Shown: positions 1 through 6,947, counted from the stretch's first letter. The stretch: DNA of 18,272 nt from Desulfonatronospira sp. (GCA_003563255.1 PWSL01000425.1:1-18272); one strand, 5' to 3'. Notes: generated by a model from the letters alone, not told the origin. Program-made: numbers and translations.

Positions 1-118
1 ATAACCTGTCTCAATTGGGGACAGGCACTTTTGCCGTTTGAAAACTTGCAATTGAACAAAAAATCAGGCGGCAAAAGAGCCAGTCCCCGGAGGTCAATAA
101 ATAAGTTTCGCTGTAGTG
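1..118. mobile_element. F1 miniature inverted-repeat element, left end cut by window
   Basis: The right terminus AAGTTTCGCTGTAGTG lies at 103-118. The sequence is nearly identical to the reverse complement of the full copy at 6778-6920, so the left TIR lies outside the window. It contains the shared hairpin module: GGGGACAGGCAC at 17-28, stem TTTTGCCG at 29-36, complementary CGGCAAAA at 69-76 and GAGCCAGTCCCC at 77-88. The right flank is ATAA (119-122), the same 4-mer that flanks the F1 copy at 6305-6450 on both sides, consistent with a 4-bp NTAA target duplication. It has no coding capacity. It sits 34 bp past the stop of the GGDEF gene and could act as its transcription end, which is inference. 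Confidence 0.8.
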
Positions 119-152
119 ATAACATTTCCGGCCCAGGCCCTGACCAGAAGAC

Positions 153-1238
153 TTAAAGCTCTGAAAAAAGGACCACCCGGTTGCGGCCGGATTCTTTGGC
201 GTAGTACAGAGCCTTGTCAGCCGCTCCTATGAGTCGGCCTGCGTCCCAGCTCTGTTGCAACTCCGCCACACCGACACTTACGGAAAAATTGATGGCCTCT
301 CCCAGGCTTCCATCCTTTTTCCTGGGTATGAATTTATACCCCAGCACCTCCCGGCACAGTTCCTCAGCCCGGACACCGGCCAGCTGTTCATCGGTGTCCG
401 GGAAGATTATGCTCAGTTCCTCTCCCCCGTAACGGCAGGGATAGCCACTGCCTGCCTCGGCTTGTTCCTTGATGAGCTTGGCCAGGGCCTTGAGCACGTC
501 ATCCCCGACCTGATGTCCCCAGGTGTCATTTATGGACTTGAAGTGGTCCACATCGATCATGAGCAGGGACAGGCGGGAGTTATTTTTCCGGGCCTGTTCG
601 GTCAGGTTGTGTATCTTTTCGTCAAACCAGCTGCGGTTGTAGAGAGAGCCCAGCAGGTGATCATAGCGGGCATAGCGCTCCAGGGTTTTGGCCTTGTACT
701 CCCAGGAATCGGCATCTTTTCTGGCATGAGTGACTATTTCCCTTATTGTCCCCCGGATGTAGGCAATAATCGCCCCTGGATCCTTTTTTTTCTCGATATC
801 AGATACGGCCTGCTCTCCGAAATCCTCCAGGTCCGAGCTCCGGCGGTTCATCGACTTCCTGAACTCGTCTGTGAGCAACTGAATCTGGGACAGCAGGGTG
901 TCGGTGAATTCCTGCTCGCTGGCCAGCTTCTGCTTCATCAGGCCCAGTTCGTCCTGCAGGCTGCAGGTAAAGGCCTCTTCCATTGTGTGAATGATCCGGT
1001 CCAGGCTTTCCGGGGTGAAGTCCTTTTTTTCTATGACCTCCAGGACCTGCTTCCGCAGCTGGGATTTCTTTTCCAGCTCGATGGAGCTGAACCGAATCAT
1101 GAGATTGCGGATAAAAAAGATCACTGCTATCCATTCCGGCCGGTGCTCAACTCCGAGCCTGCACAGGGTTTTGTTCAGCTCATCCGGGCTGATGGACTCT
1201 GGAATCTTTTTTTTCTTGTTGGCCGGCATATTTTTCAT
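153..1238 (-). CDS. GGDEF-domain diguanylate cyclase
   Basis: Predicted to make cyclic di-GMP from two GTP in the cytoplasm. The C-terminal half is a clear GGDEF domain: DxxxFKxxND-type metal and substrate motif (MIDVDHFKSINDTWGH) and active-site loop GGEEL at residues 271-275. The sequence before the loop (EAGSGYPCRY) lacks the RxxD inhibitory I-site, so product inhibition at that site is unlikely. The N-terminal ~200 residues are helical, with charged coiled-coil stretches and no obvious signal peptide or known sensor domain; I do not recognise that part. An upstream in-frame ATG at 1313 would give 386 residues but overlaps mutM by about 80 bp. The ATG at 1238 forms an ATGA overlap with the mutM stop and is preferred, giving 361 residues. 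It is the last gene of the minus-strand operon. The activity call is solid; the signal sensed is unknown. Confidence 0.9.
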   Translation of the reverse strand: MKNMPANKKKKIPESISPDELNKTLCRLGVEHRPEWIAVIFFIRNLMIRFSSIELEKKSQLRKQVLEVIEKKDFTPESLDRIIHTMEEAFTCSLQDELGLMKQKLASEQEFTDTLLSQIQLLTDEFRKSMNRRSSDLEDFGEQAVSDIEKKKDPGAIIAYIRGTIREIVTHARKDADSWEYKAKTLERYARYDHLLGSLYNRSWFDEKIHNLTEQARKNNSRLSLLMIDVDHFKSINDTWGHQVGDDVLKALAKLIKEQAEAGSGYPCRYGGEELSIIFPDTDEQLAGVRAEELCREVLGYKFIPRKKDGSLGEAINFSVSVGVAELQQSWDAGRLIGAADKALYYAKESGRNRVVLFSEL

Positions 1239-2056
1239 CCGTCTGGCTGACACCGGGGACAGAAACAGGAGCTTCGGCCTGCGACCTTTGTGGCTTGCAG
1301 ACTGGTTGCGCATCCCGGGCAGGGCGACCCCTTTTTACCGTACACTTTAAAGTATTCCTGAAAAAGGCCTGTTACTCCCAGTGCATTGCGGTAATCCCTG
1401 AAGGAACTCCCCCCGGCACCAATAGCCTCCTGCAGCACTTTCTGAAGGCTGCTGTGCAGGTGCAGCAGTTGATCCCGGGGCAGATCTGAAGCCCTGCTGC
1501 AGGGATGAATTCCTGACATATAAAGGGCTTCATCGGCATAGATGTTGCCAATTCCGGCAATGACCTTCTGATCCAGAAGGAGAGATTTGATACGGGCTTT
1601 TCTGACCTGAAAAATGTCTGCAAACTCCTGCGCAGAAATAAGCATAGGTTCAGGACCAAGACCGGTGTAAAACTCCCAGGATTCCAGCTCTTGCGCAGTC
1701 AGGGCGGACACATACCCGAACTTGCGCTGATCATCAAAAAAAACGTATACCTCTCTGCCCAGGTCAAGGATCAGGTGAGTATGTCTGCCCGGCTGAACAC
1801 CGCTCTCCGGGACCCAGACCTTGCCGGTCATTTTCAGGTGAAATACCAGGTGCAGGGGGCCGTCCAGGTCAATAAAGAGAAGCTTGGCCCTTCTGCGGAC
1901 CCTGTGGACTGCGCATCCCAAAAGCCTTCTTTGGAATTCCAGGTCATTTCCGCGCACAACAGGGGGATGCATCAGGTAGATGTCACAGATGCACCTGCCC
2001 TTAATCAGGGGTTCAAGACCGGCGGCAATGGTTTCAACTTCAGGAAGTTCCGGCAA
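1235..2056 (-). CDS. mutM: formamidopyrimidine-DNA glycosylase (Fpg/MutM)
   Basis: Bifunctional base-excision repair enzyme that removes 8-oxoguanine and formamidopyrimidines and nicks the abasic site. It starts with the canonical MPELPEVETI, supplying the catalytic Pro2 and the Glu3 proton donor. Lys58 in RRRAKLL matches the conserved Lys57 of the family, and GIGNIYADE carries the conserved phosphate-contacting Asn. The C-terminus holds the Cys4 zinc finger (CPGC, 16 residues, CPRC) with the conserved GRS before the second pair. At 273 residues the length is normal for Fpg. The start is 5 bp after the ChaN-like gene's stop (upstream on this strand), and the stop overlaps the GGDEF start by 4 bp, so it is translated within one operon. 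No missing catalytic residues were noticed. Confidence 0.97.
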   Translation of the reverse strand: MPELPEVETIAAGLEPLIKGRCICDIYLMHPPVVRGNDLEFQRRLLGCAVHRVRRRAKLLFIDLDGPLHLVFHLKMTGKVWVPESGVQPGRHTHLILDLGREVYVFFDDQRKFGYVSALTAQELESWEFYTGLGPEPMLISAQEFADIFQVRKARIKSLLLDQKVIAGIGNIYADEALYMSGIHPCSRASDLPRDQLLHLHSSLQKVLQEAIGAGGSSFRDYRNALGVTGLFQEYFKVYGKKGSPCPGCATSLQATKVAGRSSCFCPRCQPDG

Positions 2057-2061
2057 GGCTG

Positions 2062-3255
2062 TTATTCCCTGGGCAGTTCAATCTTCAGGGTTTTGACTTC
2101 ACCACTGCGGCGCACCTGGAAAAAGACTTGTTCGCCTGACTGCGCAGCCTTTAATGCTGCGTCATGCAGATCAGACATTTCCTGAACGGAATTGTCTCCG
2201 GCTTTGATGATCTCATCGCCCTTCTGAAAACCCGCCCTGTCTGCTGCACTGCCATCAACAACCCCGGCAAGCACCAGGCCCTCTTCCTGCCTGGAGATCA
2301 CCAGACCCAGGCGCATGCGGCCCTGGGCCGGAGGGCAGTAAAAATAAAACGGATTGTCAGGTGAAATATCCCCAGGGTCCGATACCGGGAGCACCCTGGT
2401 AATATCGGCATCCTTGTCCATCTGCAGCAGTCGGTGTTCTATCCCCCACCCCCTGCGAACATGTTCGCTGCCGGCCAGAACCATCACGGGCAGGGAGTGA
2501 TCATGCCCGTAATACCCGGCCATCTCGGCCATCTTTGAATCCCACGCGGACTGGGCCTGGATGAAATGTTCCAGGTCAGAGCGGTCCCTGGGTATAAAAT
2601 CCTTATGCATTTCATACTGCTTTTCCAGATGGGTAAGCTGCTCTTCAGGCGGAAGGGTGATTTTTTCCGGGAGATATCCCAGGTCTTCAGGACCCAGGCT
2701 GTCCAGGCCGAAATGGCTTATACGTCTTGTCACCCCTGAAGGCAGATTCAGGGCCTTTACAGGGATATCATGTTCGCGGGCTGTTTTGAAAACAGGCCTG
2801 TAAAGATCAAAGTCATGTCCCCAGGTCCTACTCCATTCCAGACGGTCTGGAAGGTCATCCAGAGGAATTTCCCCCCGGTTGAAGCTGTCAAGGACATCCT
2901 GCTTGCGCACGTTGACCATTTCCAGGCCAAGAACAAACTTTTGCCCTGACGATGCAAGCAGGTCCATGATTTTTGCCTGAATCCTGTGGTGACAGGGATT
3001 GTCATGGGTTTCGCCGATAAGAATGAAATCCTTGCCCGCTATCTCCTGGATAAGTTCATCAGGACTGAGGGGCTCTCCTTCACCGGTATAAAAATCCCCG
3101 GTGGCAGGTTCAGGTTCAGGGGTATGAACCGGGGCCTTGGGAGCACAACCGGAGAAAATGAACAAAGCCAGAGAAAAATACAGCAGTTGCCGTGAAAGTC
3201 TTTTTATCCCCGGGGATGCACACGTCCAGTTAATCAGCGCTTCAGCTATTCCCAT
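2062..3255 (-). CDS. ChaN-family lipoprotein with C-terminal PDZ domain
   Basis: A hydrophobic N-terminal stretch (LLYFSLALFIF) ends in a lipobox FSGC with Cys37, so this is a predicted lipoprotein. It is followed by a Pro-rich linker and a ChaN/DUF399 domain beginning near residue 63, with the family signature LIGETHDN around 79-86. ChaN proteins are associated with haem binding and iron acquisition. The last ~80 residues form a PDZ domain (GLVISR..., GSAADRAGFQKGDEIIKAGD), typical of periplasmic peptide-binding modules. The ATG at 3255 overlaps the ligase stop by 10 bp; an AAAGGA lies almost directly against it, so the true start could be slightly further in, although I see no better in-frame start before the signal sequence. 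Haem binding is family knowledge, not shown by the sequence; a role in envelope protein quality control is an alternative. Confidence 0.85.
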   Translation of the reverse strand: MGIAEALINWTCASPGIKRLSRQLLYFSLALFIFSGCAPKAPVHTPEPEPATGDFYTGEGEPLSPDELIQEIAGKDFILIGETHDNPCHHRIQAKIMDLLASSGQKFVLGLEMVNVRKQDVLDSFNRGEIPLDDLPDRLEWSRTWGHDFDLYRPVFKTAREHDIPVKALNLPSGVTRRISHFGLDSLGPEDLGYLPEKITLPPEEQLTHLEKQYEMHKDFIPRDRSDLEHFIQAQSAWDSKMAEMAGYYGHDHSLPVMVLAGSEHVRRGWGIEHRLLQMDKDADITRVLPVSDPGDISPDNPFYFYCPPAQGRMRLGLVISRQEEGLVLAGVVDGSAADRAGFQKGDEIIKAGDNSVQEMSDLHDAALKAAQSGEQVFFQVRRSGEVKTLKIELPRE

Positions 3256-4511
3256 GTCCTTTTGTCCTCGATTGGCCTTACCTGGGGAGGCAATGTACCC
3301 GGGGTAAGGATTTTCAGCTCTGGTCTGATCTTGATCTTCTCGCGGAAGATGTGCAGCAGTTCAGCATCCCGCTTAAAGTTTGTGGCCTCGATATAAAGGG
3401 TCATCTCATCAATGCCGCCGGGATTGGTAACCTCTATCTGCCACCTCTTGACATCCTCAAAACCGGCCATTACCTGCTCAACCTGGTGGGGATAAACAAA
3501 CATGCCCTTGATCCGTGCAGTTGTATCCACCCGGCCTACAATATTGCCCAGCCTGGGTGATGTCCTGCCGCAGGGGCAGGAATTGTGTTCAATGTAGGAA
3601 AGATCCCCGGTGGCAAGACGAATCAAGGGGTAGGTCTTGTTGAAGGATGTCACCACAATTTCGCCGACTTCCCCCTCTTTCAGAGGGATACCGGTGTCGG
3701 GGTGGCAGATCTCCACAAAGGCCCGGTTGGAAATATGCAGACCGTTTTTGTGGTAACATTCATAACCGATGCTGCCCACATCCGCGGTGCCATAACCCTG
3801 GCGCATGATAAGGTCGAATTTCTTTTCCAGGGTGGAGCGCATTTTCTCGGAAAACTTTTCACCTGTGACAAAGGCAACTTCCAGATAAAGGTCTTTTCGC
3901 AGATTCCAGCCTCTTTCCTCACCTTTCTGGGCCAGATGCATAAGATAGCTTGGGGTGCCTACGAATCCGGTGACCCTGAGCTTCTGCATCACCTCCAGCT
4001 GGGTGTTGGTGTTGCCCGGACCTGCCGGGACCACGGAGCATCCGATATTCCTCAATGGTTCTTCAAACATAAGTCCAGCCGGAGCCAGATGGTAACTGAA
4101 AGTAACCTGGACAATGTCGCCGGTCCTGAAGCCTGTGGCGTAAAAGCCTTCTGTCCATCCCCAGTAATCATCAGTACGGTCCTCTGGGTCAAAGATGGGG
4201 CCGGGAGATAGAAAAATCCTTCTGAGCTCCCCCAAATCCTTGGTCAAAAGCCCTCCCAGGCGGGGTCCCATGGACTGCAGAAATATCAATTCCTTTTTTT
4301 TAAGGATGGGAATGTGTTTGAGATCGGCCAGGGTCTTGAACTTGTCCACGAAAAACTGTGCCCTGTCGAATCTTTTTTTTACGTCTTCTGAATACCTGTA
4401 AGCATATCCCAACAGATCCTTGAGCTGGATCTGGTAATATTTCAGTCTTTCGCTTTGATCCAGGACTTCTTTCCTGGTAAGTATACCCTCGGTTCTATCC
4501 TTGCGGGTCAT
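3246..4511 (-). CDS. PaaK-like phenylacetate-CoA ligase family protein (adenylate-forming)
   Basis: 421 residues with the overall layout of phenylacetate-CoA ligases, which activate aryl acids with ATP and CoA. Recognisable motifs are YGTADVG at 240-246 (the YGxTE-like adenylation motif), ATGD at 300-303, and CPCGRTSPRLGNIVGRVD at 312-329, followed by the C-terminal PaaK domain ending in IEDKRTWE. The usual Ser/Thr/Gly-rich phosphate loop (SSGTTG in PaaK) is replaced by LSPGPIFDPED at 101-111, as I recall from a divergent subfamily in sulfate reducers and archaea. The substrate is therefore uncertain; an aryl or other carboxylic acid is plausible. It is the first gene of the operon, with a strong AGGAGG site (4521-4526 on the complement) 9 bases before the ATG. 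Confidence 0.88.
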   Translation of the reverse strand: MTRKDRTEGILTRKEVLDQSERLKYYQIQLKDLLGYAYRYSEDVKKRFDRAQFFVDKFKTLADLKHIPILKKKELIFLQSMGPRLGGLLTKDLGELRRIFLSPGPIFDPEDRTDDYWGWTEGFYATGFRTGDIVQVTFSYHLAPAGLMFEEPLRNIGCSVVPAGPGNTNTQLEVMQKLRVTGFVGTPSYLMHLAQKGEERGWNLRKDLYLEVAFVTGEKFSEKMRSTLEKKFDLIMRQGYGTADVGSIGYECYHKNGLHISNRAFVEICHPDTGIPLKEGEVGEIVVTSFNKTYPLIRLATGDLSYIEHNSCPCGRTSPRLGNIVGRVDTTARIKGMFVYPHQVEQVMAGFEDVKRWQIEVTNPGGIDEMTLYIEATNFKRDAELLHIFREKIKIRPELKILTPGTLPPQVRPIEDKRTWE

Positions 4512-4563
4512 TATGATTTTCCTCCTGTCGAGGTATGTTTTTTGATTTGCATTCAGTGATCAA

Positions 4564-4830
4564 CTAACACGGGCTGTGTCCGCAACCCAGATAAGAAAAG
4601 AGTTTTTGGCCCACAGATCACACAGATTGACACAGATGAAAGAGATTGAAGAAGCATGTTTTTTCCTTGCGGGAATAAGAACCCGCAAGGAAAAGGCATC
4701 AGCCGCTTGCGCGGCGGGGGAGTACCTGAGCTTAGTTTCCAAAAATGAAACAGTCTCAGTGCCAAGTGCTGAACCCCCGTCATGGCTCAAATTTTTCTTG
4801 TTTTTTGTGACAGGCTTTAAGGAGTAAGTC
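4564..4830 (+). repeat. F5 direct repeat unit, copy A
   Basis: Begins with the F5 head CTAACACGGGCTGTGTCCGC (4564-4583) followed by AACCCA, and ends with a tail GTGACAGG...GGAGTAAGTC (4808-4830). It abuts the next unit, which begins with the same head at 4830. The segment 4761-4811 (GTGCTGAA...TTGTTTTTTGTGA) is about 80 % identical to 4891-4941 in copy B. The two ends are not inverted repeats of each other, so this is not a simple TIR element. Confidence 0.65.
4661..4694. repeat. perfect 13-bp stem hairpin inside F5 copy A
   Basis: TTTTCCTTGCGGG at 4661-4673 pairs perfectly with CCCGCAAGGAAAA at 4682-4694 across an 8-base loop. A second small hairpin, GCCGC-ttgc-GCGGC, follows at 4702-4715. 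The A-rich right arm makes it resemble a terminator on the minus strand, but that is upstream of the minus-strand operon, so a terminator role is not obvious. Confidence 0.8.
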
Positions 4831-5029
4831 TAACACGGGCTGTGTCCGCAACCCAAGTTTAAGAAGTGCTCTTATCCCAATTGGGACAGTACCAGGCGCT
4901 GAAAACCCGTCTTTGCTCGAAATTTATCCTGTTTTTTGTGACCCCAGTTAAACCCTGCTCTGCAGGAACGCTTTCAGCGTTGTTTAATCCCGCCATATGC
5001 GTGACAGGCAGGGGTGCAGGAGTAAGTCA
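4830..5029 (+). repeat. F5 direct repeat unit, copy B (tandem with copy A)
   Basis: Starts with the head CTAACACGGGCTGTGTCCGC at 4830-4849 and ends in GTGACAGGCAGG...GGAGTAAGTC at 5001-5030. The inside differs from copy A: it has a short CCAATTGGG motif (4877-4885) and small hairpins (CTGCTCTGCAG, AACGCTTTCAGCGTT at 4969-4983). The shared head, tail and 51-base middle block show common origin. Confidence 0.6.
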
Positions 5030-5088
5030 CCAGGCTTTTTCCGCGACCCTGCACGGAAAAGTGGCCCCTTCGGGGCAAAAGAGACGGC

Positions 5089-5171
5089 CCACGGAATACA
5101 CGGAATCTCACGGAATATGCGTTGCTTCGCAACGCTTTAAAAACGTCCGTGCCGTTCAGTGTGTTCCGTGG
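5089..5171. repeat. inverted repeat of ACGGAA-type motifs with a central 7-bp hairpin
   Basis: Left arm CCCACGGAATACACGGAA from 5088 and right arm TTCAGTGTGTTCCGTGG (5155-5171) are imperfect inverted repeats. Between them GCGTTGC-ttc-GCAACGC (5119-5135) is a perfect 7-bp stem. Iterated ACGGAA motifs of this kind are common in environmental Gram-negative genomes. No coding potential. Confidence 0.65.
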
Positions 5172-5199
5172 ACAAAACCTCCTGGCTTTCTTTGAAAAT

Positions 5200-5248
5200 G
5201 AAACAACATGTTGTTTCGAAATTTGTGCTAAGCGCGCTAAACAGGTAC
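5200..5248 (-). mobile_element. F2 element end (remnant) with 18-bp perfect palindrome
   Basis: Read on the complement it starts GTACCTGTTTAGCGCGCTTAG and matches the left end of the F2 element at 12867 through CACAAATTTCG and the AACAACATGTTG core. Positions 5200-5217 (GAAACAACATGTTGTTTC) are a perfect palindrome. I cannot find the partner TIR upstream, so this is probably a truncated copy. Confidence 0.65.
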
Positions 5249-5356
5249 AGAATCAAAAAAATATAGTATACACATATTGATATCAAAATTCAAGAAAAAA
5301 CTGTTTCGAAGTTTTAACCACCTGATTTTCAGGCATTTTCAGTCCCAGGGTATCTG

Positions 5357-5386
5357 TTGACTTGTGCACCCCGGCAGGACTAGAGT
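5357..5386 (+). promoter_or_regulatory. possible sigma-70 promoter for pilD
   Basis: TTGACT (5357-5362), an 18-base spacer and TAGAGT (5381-5386) resemble -35 and -10 boxes. They lie about 40 bases before the pilD ATG and just downstream of an AT-rich block. A weak, purely visual match. Confidence 0.3.
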
Positions 5387-5424
5387 GTTATATTTATCTT
5401 AAACACCAACACCCGGACCTCTGT

Positions 5425-6204
5425 ATGGAATTTGAGAGTTTATTTCCCGTACCTGCCCTGATAGCCGGGCTTTGCCTGGGCAGTTTCTACAATGTCTGTA
5501 TCCACCGCTATTTAACCGGACAGTCCATTGTTCTGCCCGGCTCTCATTGTCCTGGATGTGGACACGTCTTGTCCTGGTGGGAGAATATTCCACTTTTGAG
5601 CTATATAATGTTGCGGGGAAGGTGCAGGTCATGCAGACAAGGCATAAGCACTGTATATCCGCTGGTGGAAAGCATTTCCGGAATTCTTGCACTTCTTCTG
5701 GCCCTCAAATTCGGGCCGGGCCTGGAATGGCTGATCTACATGTTATTTTTCGGAATGCTCATTACAGCTTCCTTTATCGACTTCAAGATTTTCATTCTAC
5801 CTGACATCATCACCCTCCCCGGTGCAGGACTGGCTCTGGCGGCTTCTTTTATTCTTCCAATTTTCTGGCTGGATGCCTTCATGGGTGCCCTGCTGGGCGC
5901 CGGGCTCTTCTGGTCACTGCAATGGGCTTACAGAATAATTAAAAAGATAGAAGGTCTTGGCACCGGTGACATAAAACTGATGCTGATGCTGGGCGCTCTG
6001 GTGGGATGGCAGGGTCTGCCCATCCAGATTTTTTTCGCAGCACTGCTAGGACTTGCAGCCTCACTAATTTACATGAAGAGAAAACCTGGCAGCGGAATGC
6101 AGACCCCTATACCTTTCGGTCCTTTTCTTGCTCTGGGGGCGGTGATATACATCTTTGCCGGAGAAGCCATCTGGGCCTGGTACCTGGGGGGGCACTCCTT
6201 TTGA
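5425..6204 (+). CDS. pilD: prepilin peptidase / leader methyltransferase (type IV, A24 family)
   Basis: Inner-membrane aspartyl protease that cleaves and N-methylates type IV prepilins and pseudopilins. 259 residues, typical for the family. The N-terminal cytoplasmic domain has the paired CxxC zinc motif (CPGC at 42-45, CRSC at 67-70) within the expected SHCPGCGHVLSWWENIPLLSY block. The two catalytic aspartates are visible: D119 in SFIDFKIFILPD and D182 in the GTGD motif. Several hydrophobic segments give the usual multi-pass topology. A TTG at 5362 would add 21 residues, but the ATG at 5425 (MEFESLFPVP) fits the family start better, although its ribosome site is weak. It stands alone between repeat fields; the pilT/pilU genes 3.5 kb away are likely functional partners. 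Confidence 0.95.
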   Translation: MEFESLFPVPALIAGLCLGSFYNVCIHRYLTGQSIVLPGSHCPGCGHVLSWWENIPLLSYIMLRGRCRSCRQGISTVYPLVESISGILALLLALKFGPGLEWLIYMLFFGMLITASFIDFKIFILPDIITLPGAGLALAASFILPIFWLDAFMGALLGAGLFWSLQWAYRIIKKIEGLGTGDIKLMLMLGALVGWQGLPIQIFFAALLGLAASLIYMKRKPGSGMQTPIPFGPFLALGAVIYIFAGEAIWAWYLGGHSF

Positions 6205-6304
6205 GATCCCTTCCAGGTGTGTGTACGAGGCGTAAGTCACGAAAACCCCCAGCTTTTGGCATTGCCTTTTCAGACAACAAGAATTAATAATGCAACTTGC
6301 ATAA

Positions 6305-6450
6305 CACTACAGCGACACTTTGTGTAAATATCGCCCCGGCCACCGGGGACAGGCACCCCGCACTTATTTTTAAAATCCGTCAGTCTTCTGTAAGCAAAAT
6401 AAGTGCGGTGAGCCAGTCCCTTCCAGCTTAAATAAAGTGTCGCTGTAGTG
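6305..6450. mobile_element. F1 miniature element with ATAA target duplication
   Basis: TIRs CACTACAGCGACACTT (6305-6320) and AAGTGTCGCTGTAGTG (6435-6450) are perfect inverted repeats; both carry the same base change (GACACTT rather than GAAACTT) relative to other F1 copies. The flanks are ATAA on both sides (6301-6304, 6451-6454), a 4-bp target duplication. The inner module is GGGGACAGGCAC (6345-6356), stem CCGCACTTATTTT (6358-6370), AAAATAAGTGCGG (6396-6408) and GAGCCAGTCCC (6410-6420). No coding capacity at 146 bp. Confidence 0.88.
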
Positions 6451-6496
6451 ATAAGTACTAAAGCGGGCTGTGCCCGCAACCCAAAGAAGAAGAATA

Positions 6497-6734
6497 TTGA
6501 ACCACGCGAAGCGCGTGGCAGGCCAGACATGAAGTTCACCCGTGTTAAACACCCCATAGGGGACCCGGTTGAATCCTGTTCCAGGGCAGCTGTCGCTGCA
6601 TTCAACCGGGTAAACCCCGGTTTAATCACGCCAAAGGCGTGACAGGCTAAGTTTAAGACAGTAAGGAGGGTATTTTGTGCTTTCTTCCTTTGTGTCCCTT
6701 GCGCCGGGCCTGCCACGCTGAAAGCGTGGTTCAA
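6497..6734. repeat. 28-bp imperfect inverted repeat, each arm itself a hairpin
   Basis: The left arm at 6497-6524 contains CCACGCG-aag-CGCGTGG, and the right arm at 6707-6734 contains CCACGCTgaAAGCGTGG. The arms share TTGAACCACGC and GTGGCAGGCC in inverted orientation, with differences confined to the hairpin tips. A related CCACGC...GCGTGGCAGGC hairpin occurs inside the F2 element at 15376-15710. Confidence 0.75.
6563..6611. repeat. strong nested hairpin (12-bp outer stem, 5-bp inner stem)
   Basis: ACCCGGTTGAAT (6563-6574) pairs perfectly with ATTCAACCGGGT (6600-6611). In between, GCAGC-tgtc-GCTGC (6586-6599) forms an inner stem directly adjacent to the right arm. No U-run follows, so it is not a classical intrinsic terminator. 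Confidence 0.8.
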
Positions 6735-6777
6735 TCTTTCTTGTTTTTTTGACAGGGTTTCAGGGGTAAGCCACTAA

Positions 6778-6920
6778 CACTACAGCGAAACTTATATATT
6801 GACCTCCGGGGACTGGCTCTTTTGCCGCCTGATTTTTTGTTCAATTGCAAGTTATCAAACGGCAAAAGTGCCTGTCTCCAATTGAGACAGGTTGTAAATT
6901 TTTGAAGTTTCGCTGTAGTG
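6778..6920. mobile_element. F1 miniature element with CTAA target duplication, upstream of fdhE
   Basis: TIRs CACTACAGCGAAACTT (6778-6793) and AAGTTTCGCTGTAGTG (6905-6920) are perfect inverted repeats, flanked on both sides by CTAA (6774-6777, 6921-6924). The inner module, in the opposite orientation to the 6305 copy, is GGGGACTGGCTC (6808-6819), TTTTGCCG (6820-6827), CGGCAAAA (6860-6867) and GTGCCTGTCTCC (6868-6879). It ends 27 bp before the fdhE start, so the fdhE promoter must lie inside or upstream of it. Confidence 0.9.
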
Positions 6921-6947
6921 CTAACTATCTAACTATCTGGAGTAAGC

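Larger units (their letters stand above)
4512..5424. other. gene-free repeat field between divergent paaK-like gene and pilD
   Basis: About 910 bases without a convincing gene. Open frames here are translations of repeats and look unlike proteins. Contents in order: the paaK-like leader, two F5 direct repeat units (4564-4830, 4830-5029), a long inverted repeat of ACGGAA-type motifs (5089-5171), an F2 element end (5200-5248), and an AT-rich stretch that probably holds the pilD promoter. A short CACAGAT iteration near 4613-4638 (CACAGATcaCACAGATtgaCACAGAT) is a common intergenic motif in many bacteria. Confidence 0.7.
6458..6772 (+). repeat. F5 direct repeat unit, copy C, hairpin-dense
   Basis: Head CTAAAGCGGGCTGTGCCCGC at 6458-6477, in which GCGGGC-tgt-GCCCGC is itself a perfect hairpin. 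Tail TTGACAGGG...GGGGTAAGCC ends near 6772. The unit lies between two F1 elements (6305-6450 and 6778-6920). The interior is a mosaic of stems described separately. No protein-like frame. Confidence 0.6.

Noticed and set aside
255..1250. 331-codon open frame on the plus strand opposite the GGDEF gene
   Set aside because: Antisense shadow: no recognisable domain, while the minus strand encodes a clear GGDEF protein.
4576..5195. Open frames of 83 and 109 codons
   Set aside because: They run through F5 repeats and hairpins and their translations show no protein-like pattern or ribosome site.
6270..6734. 154-codon minus-strand frame
   Set aside because: Crosses an F1 element and an F5 unit; no domain and no plausible start signal.
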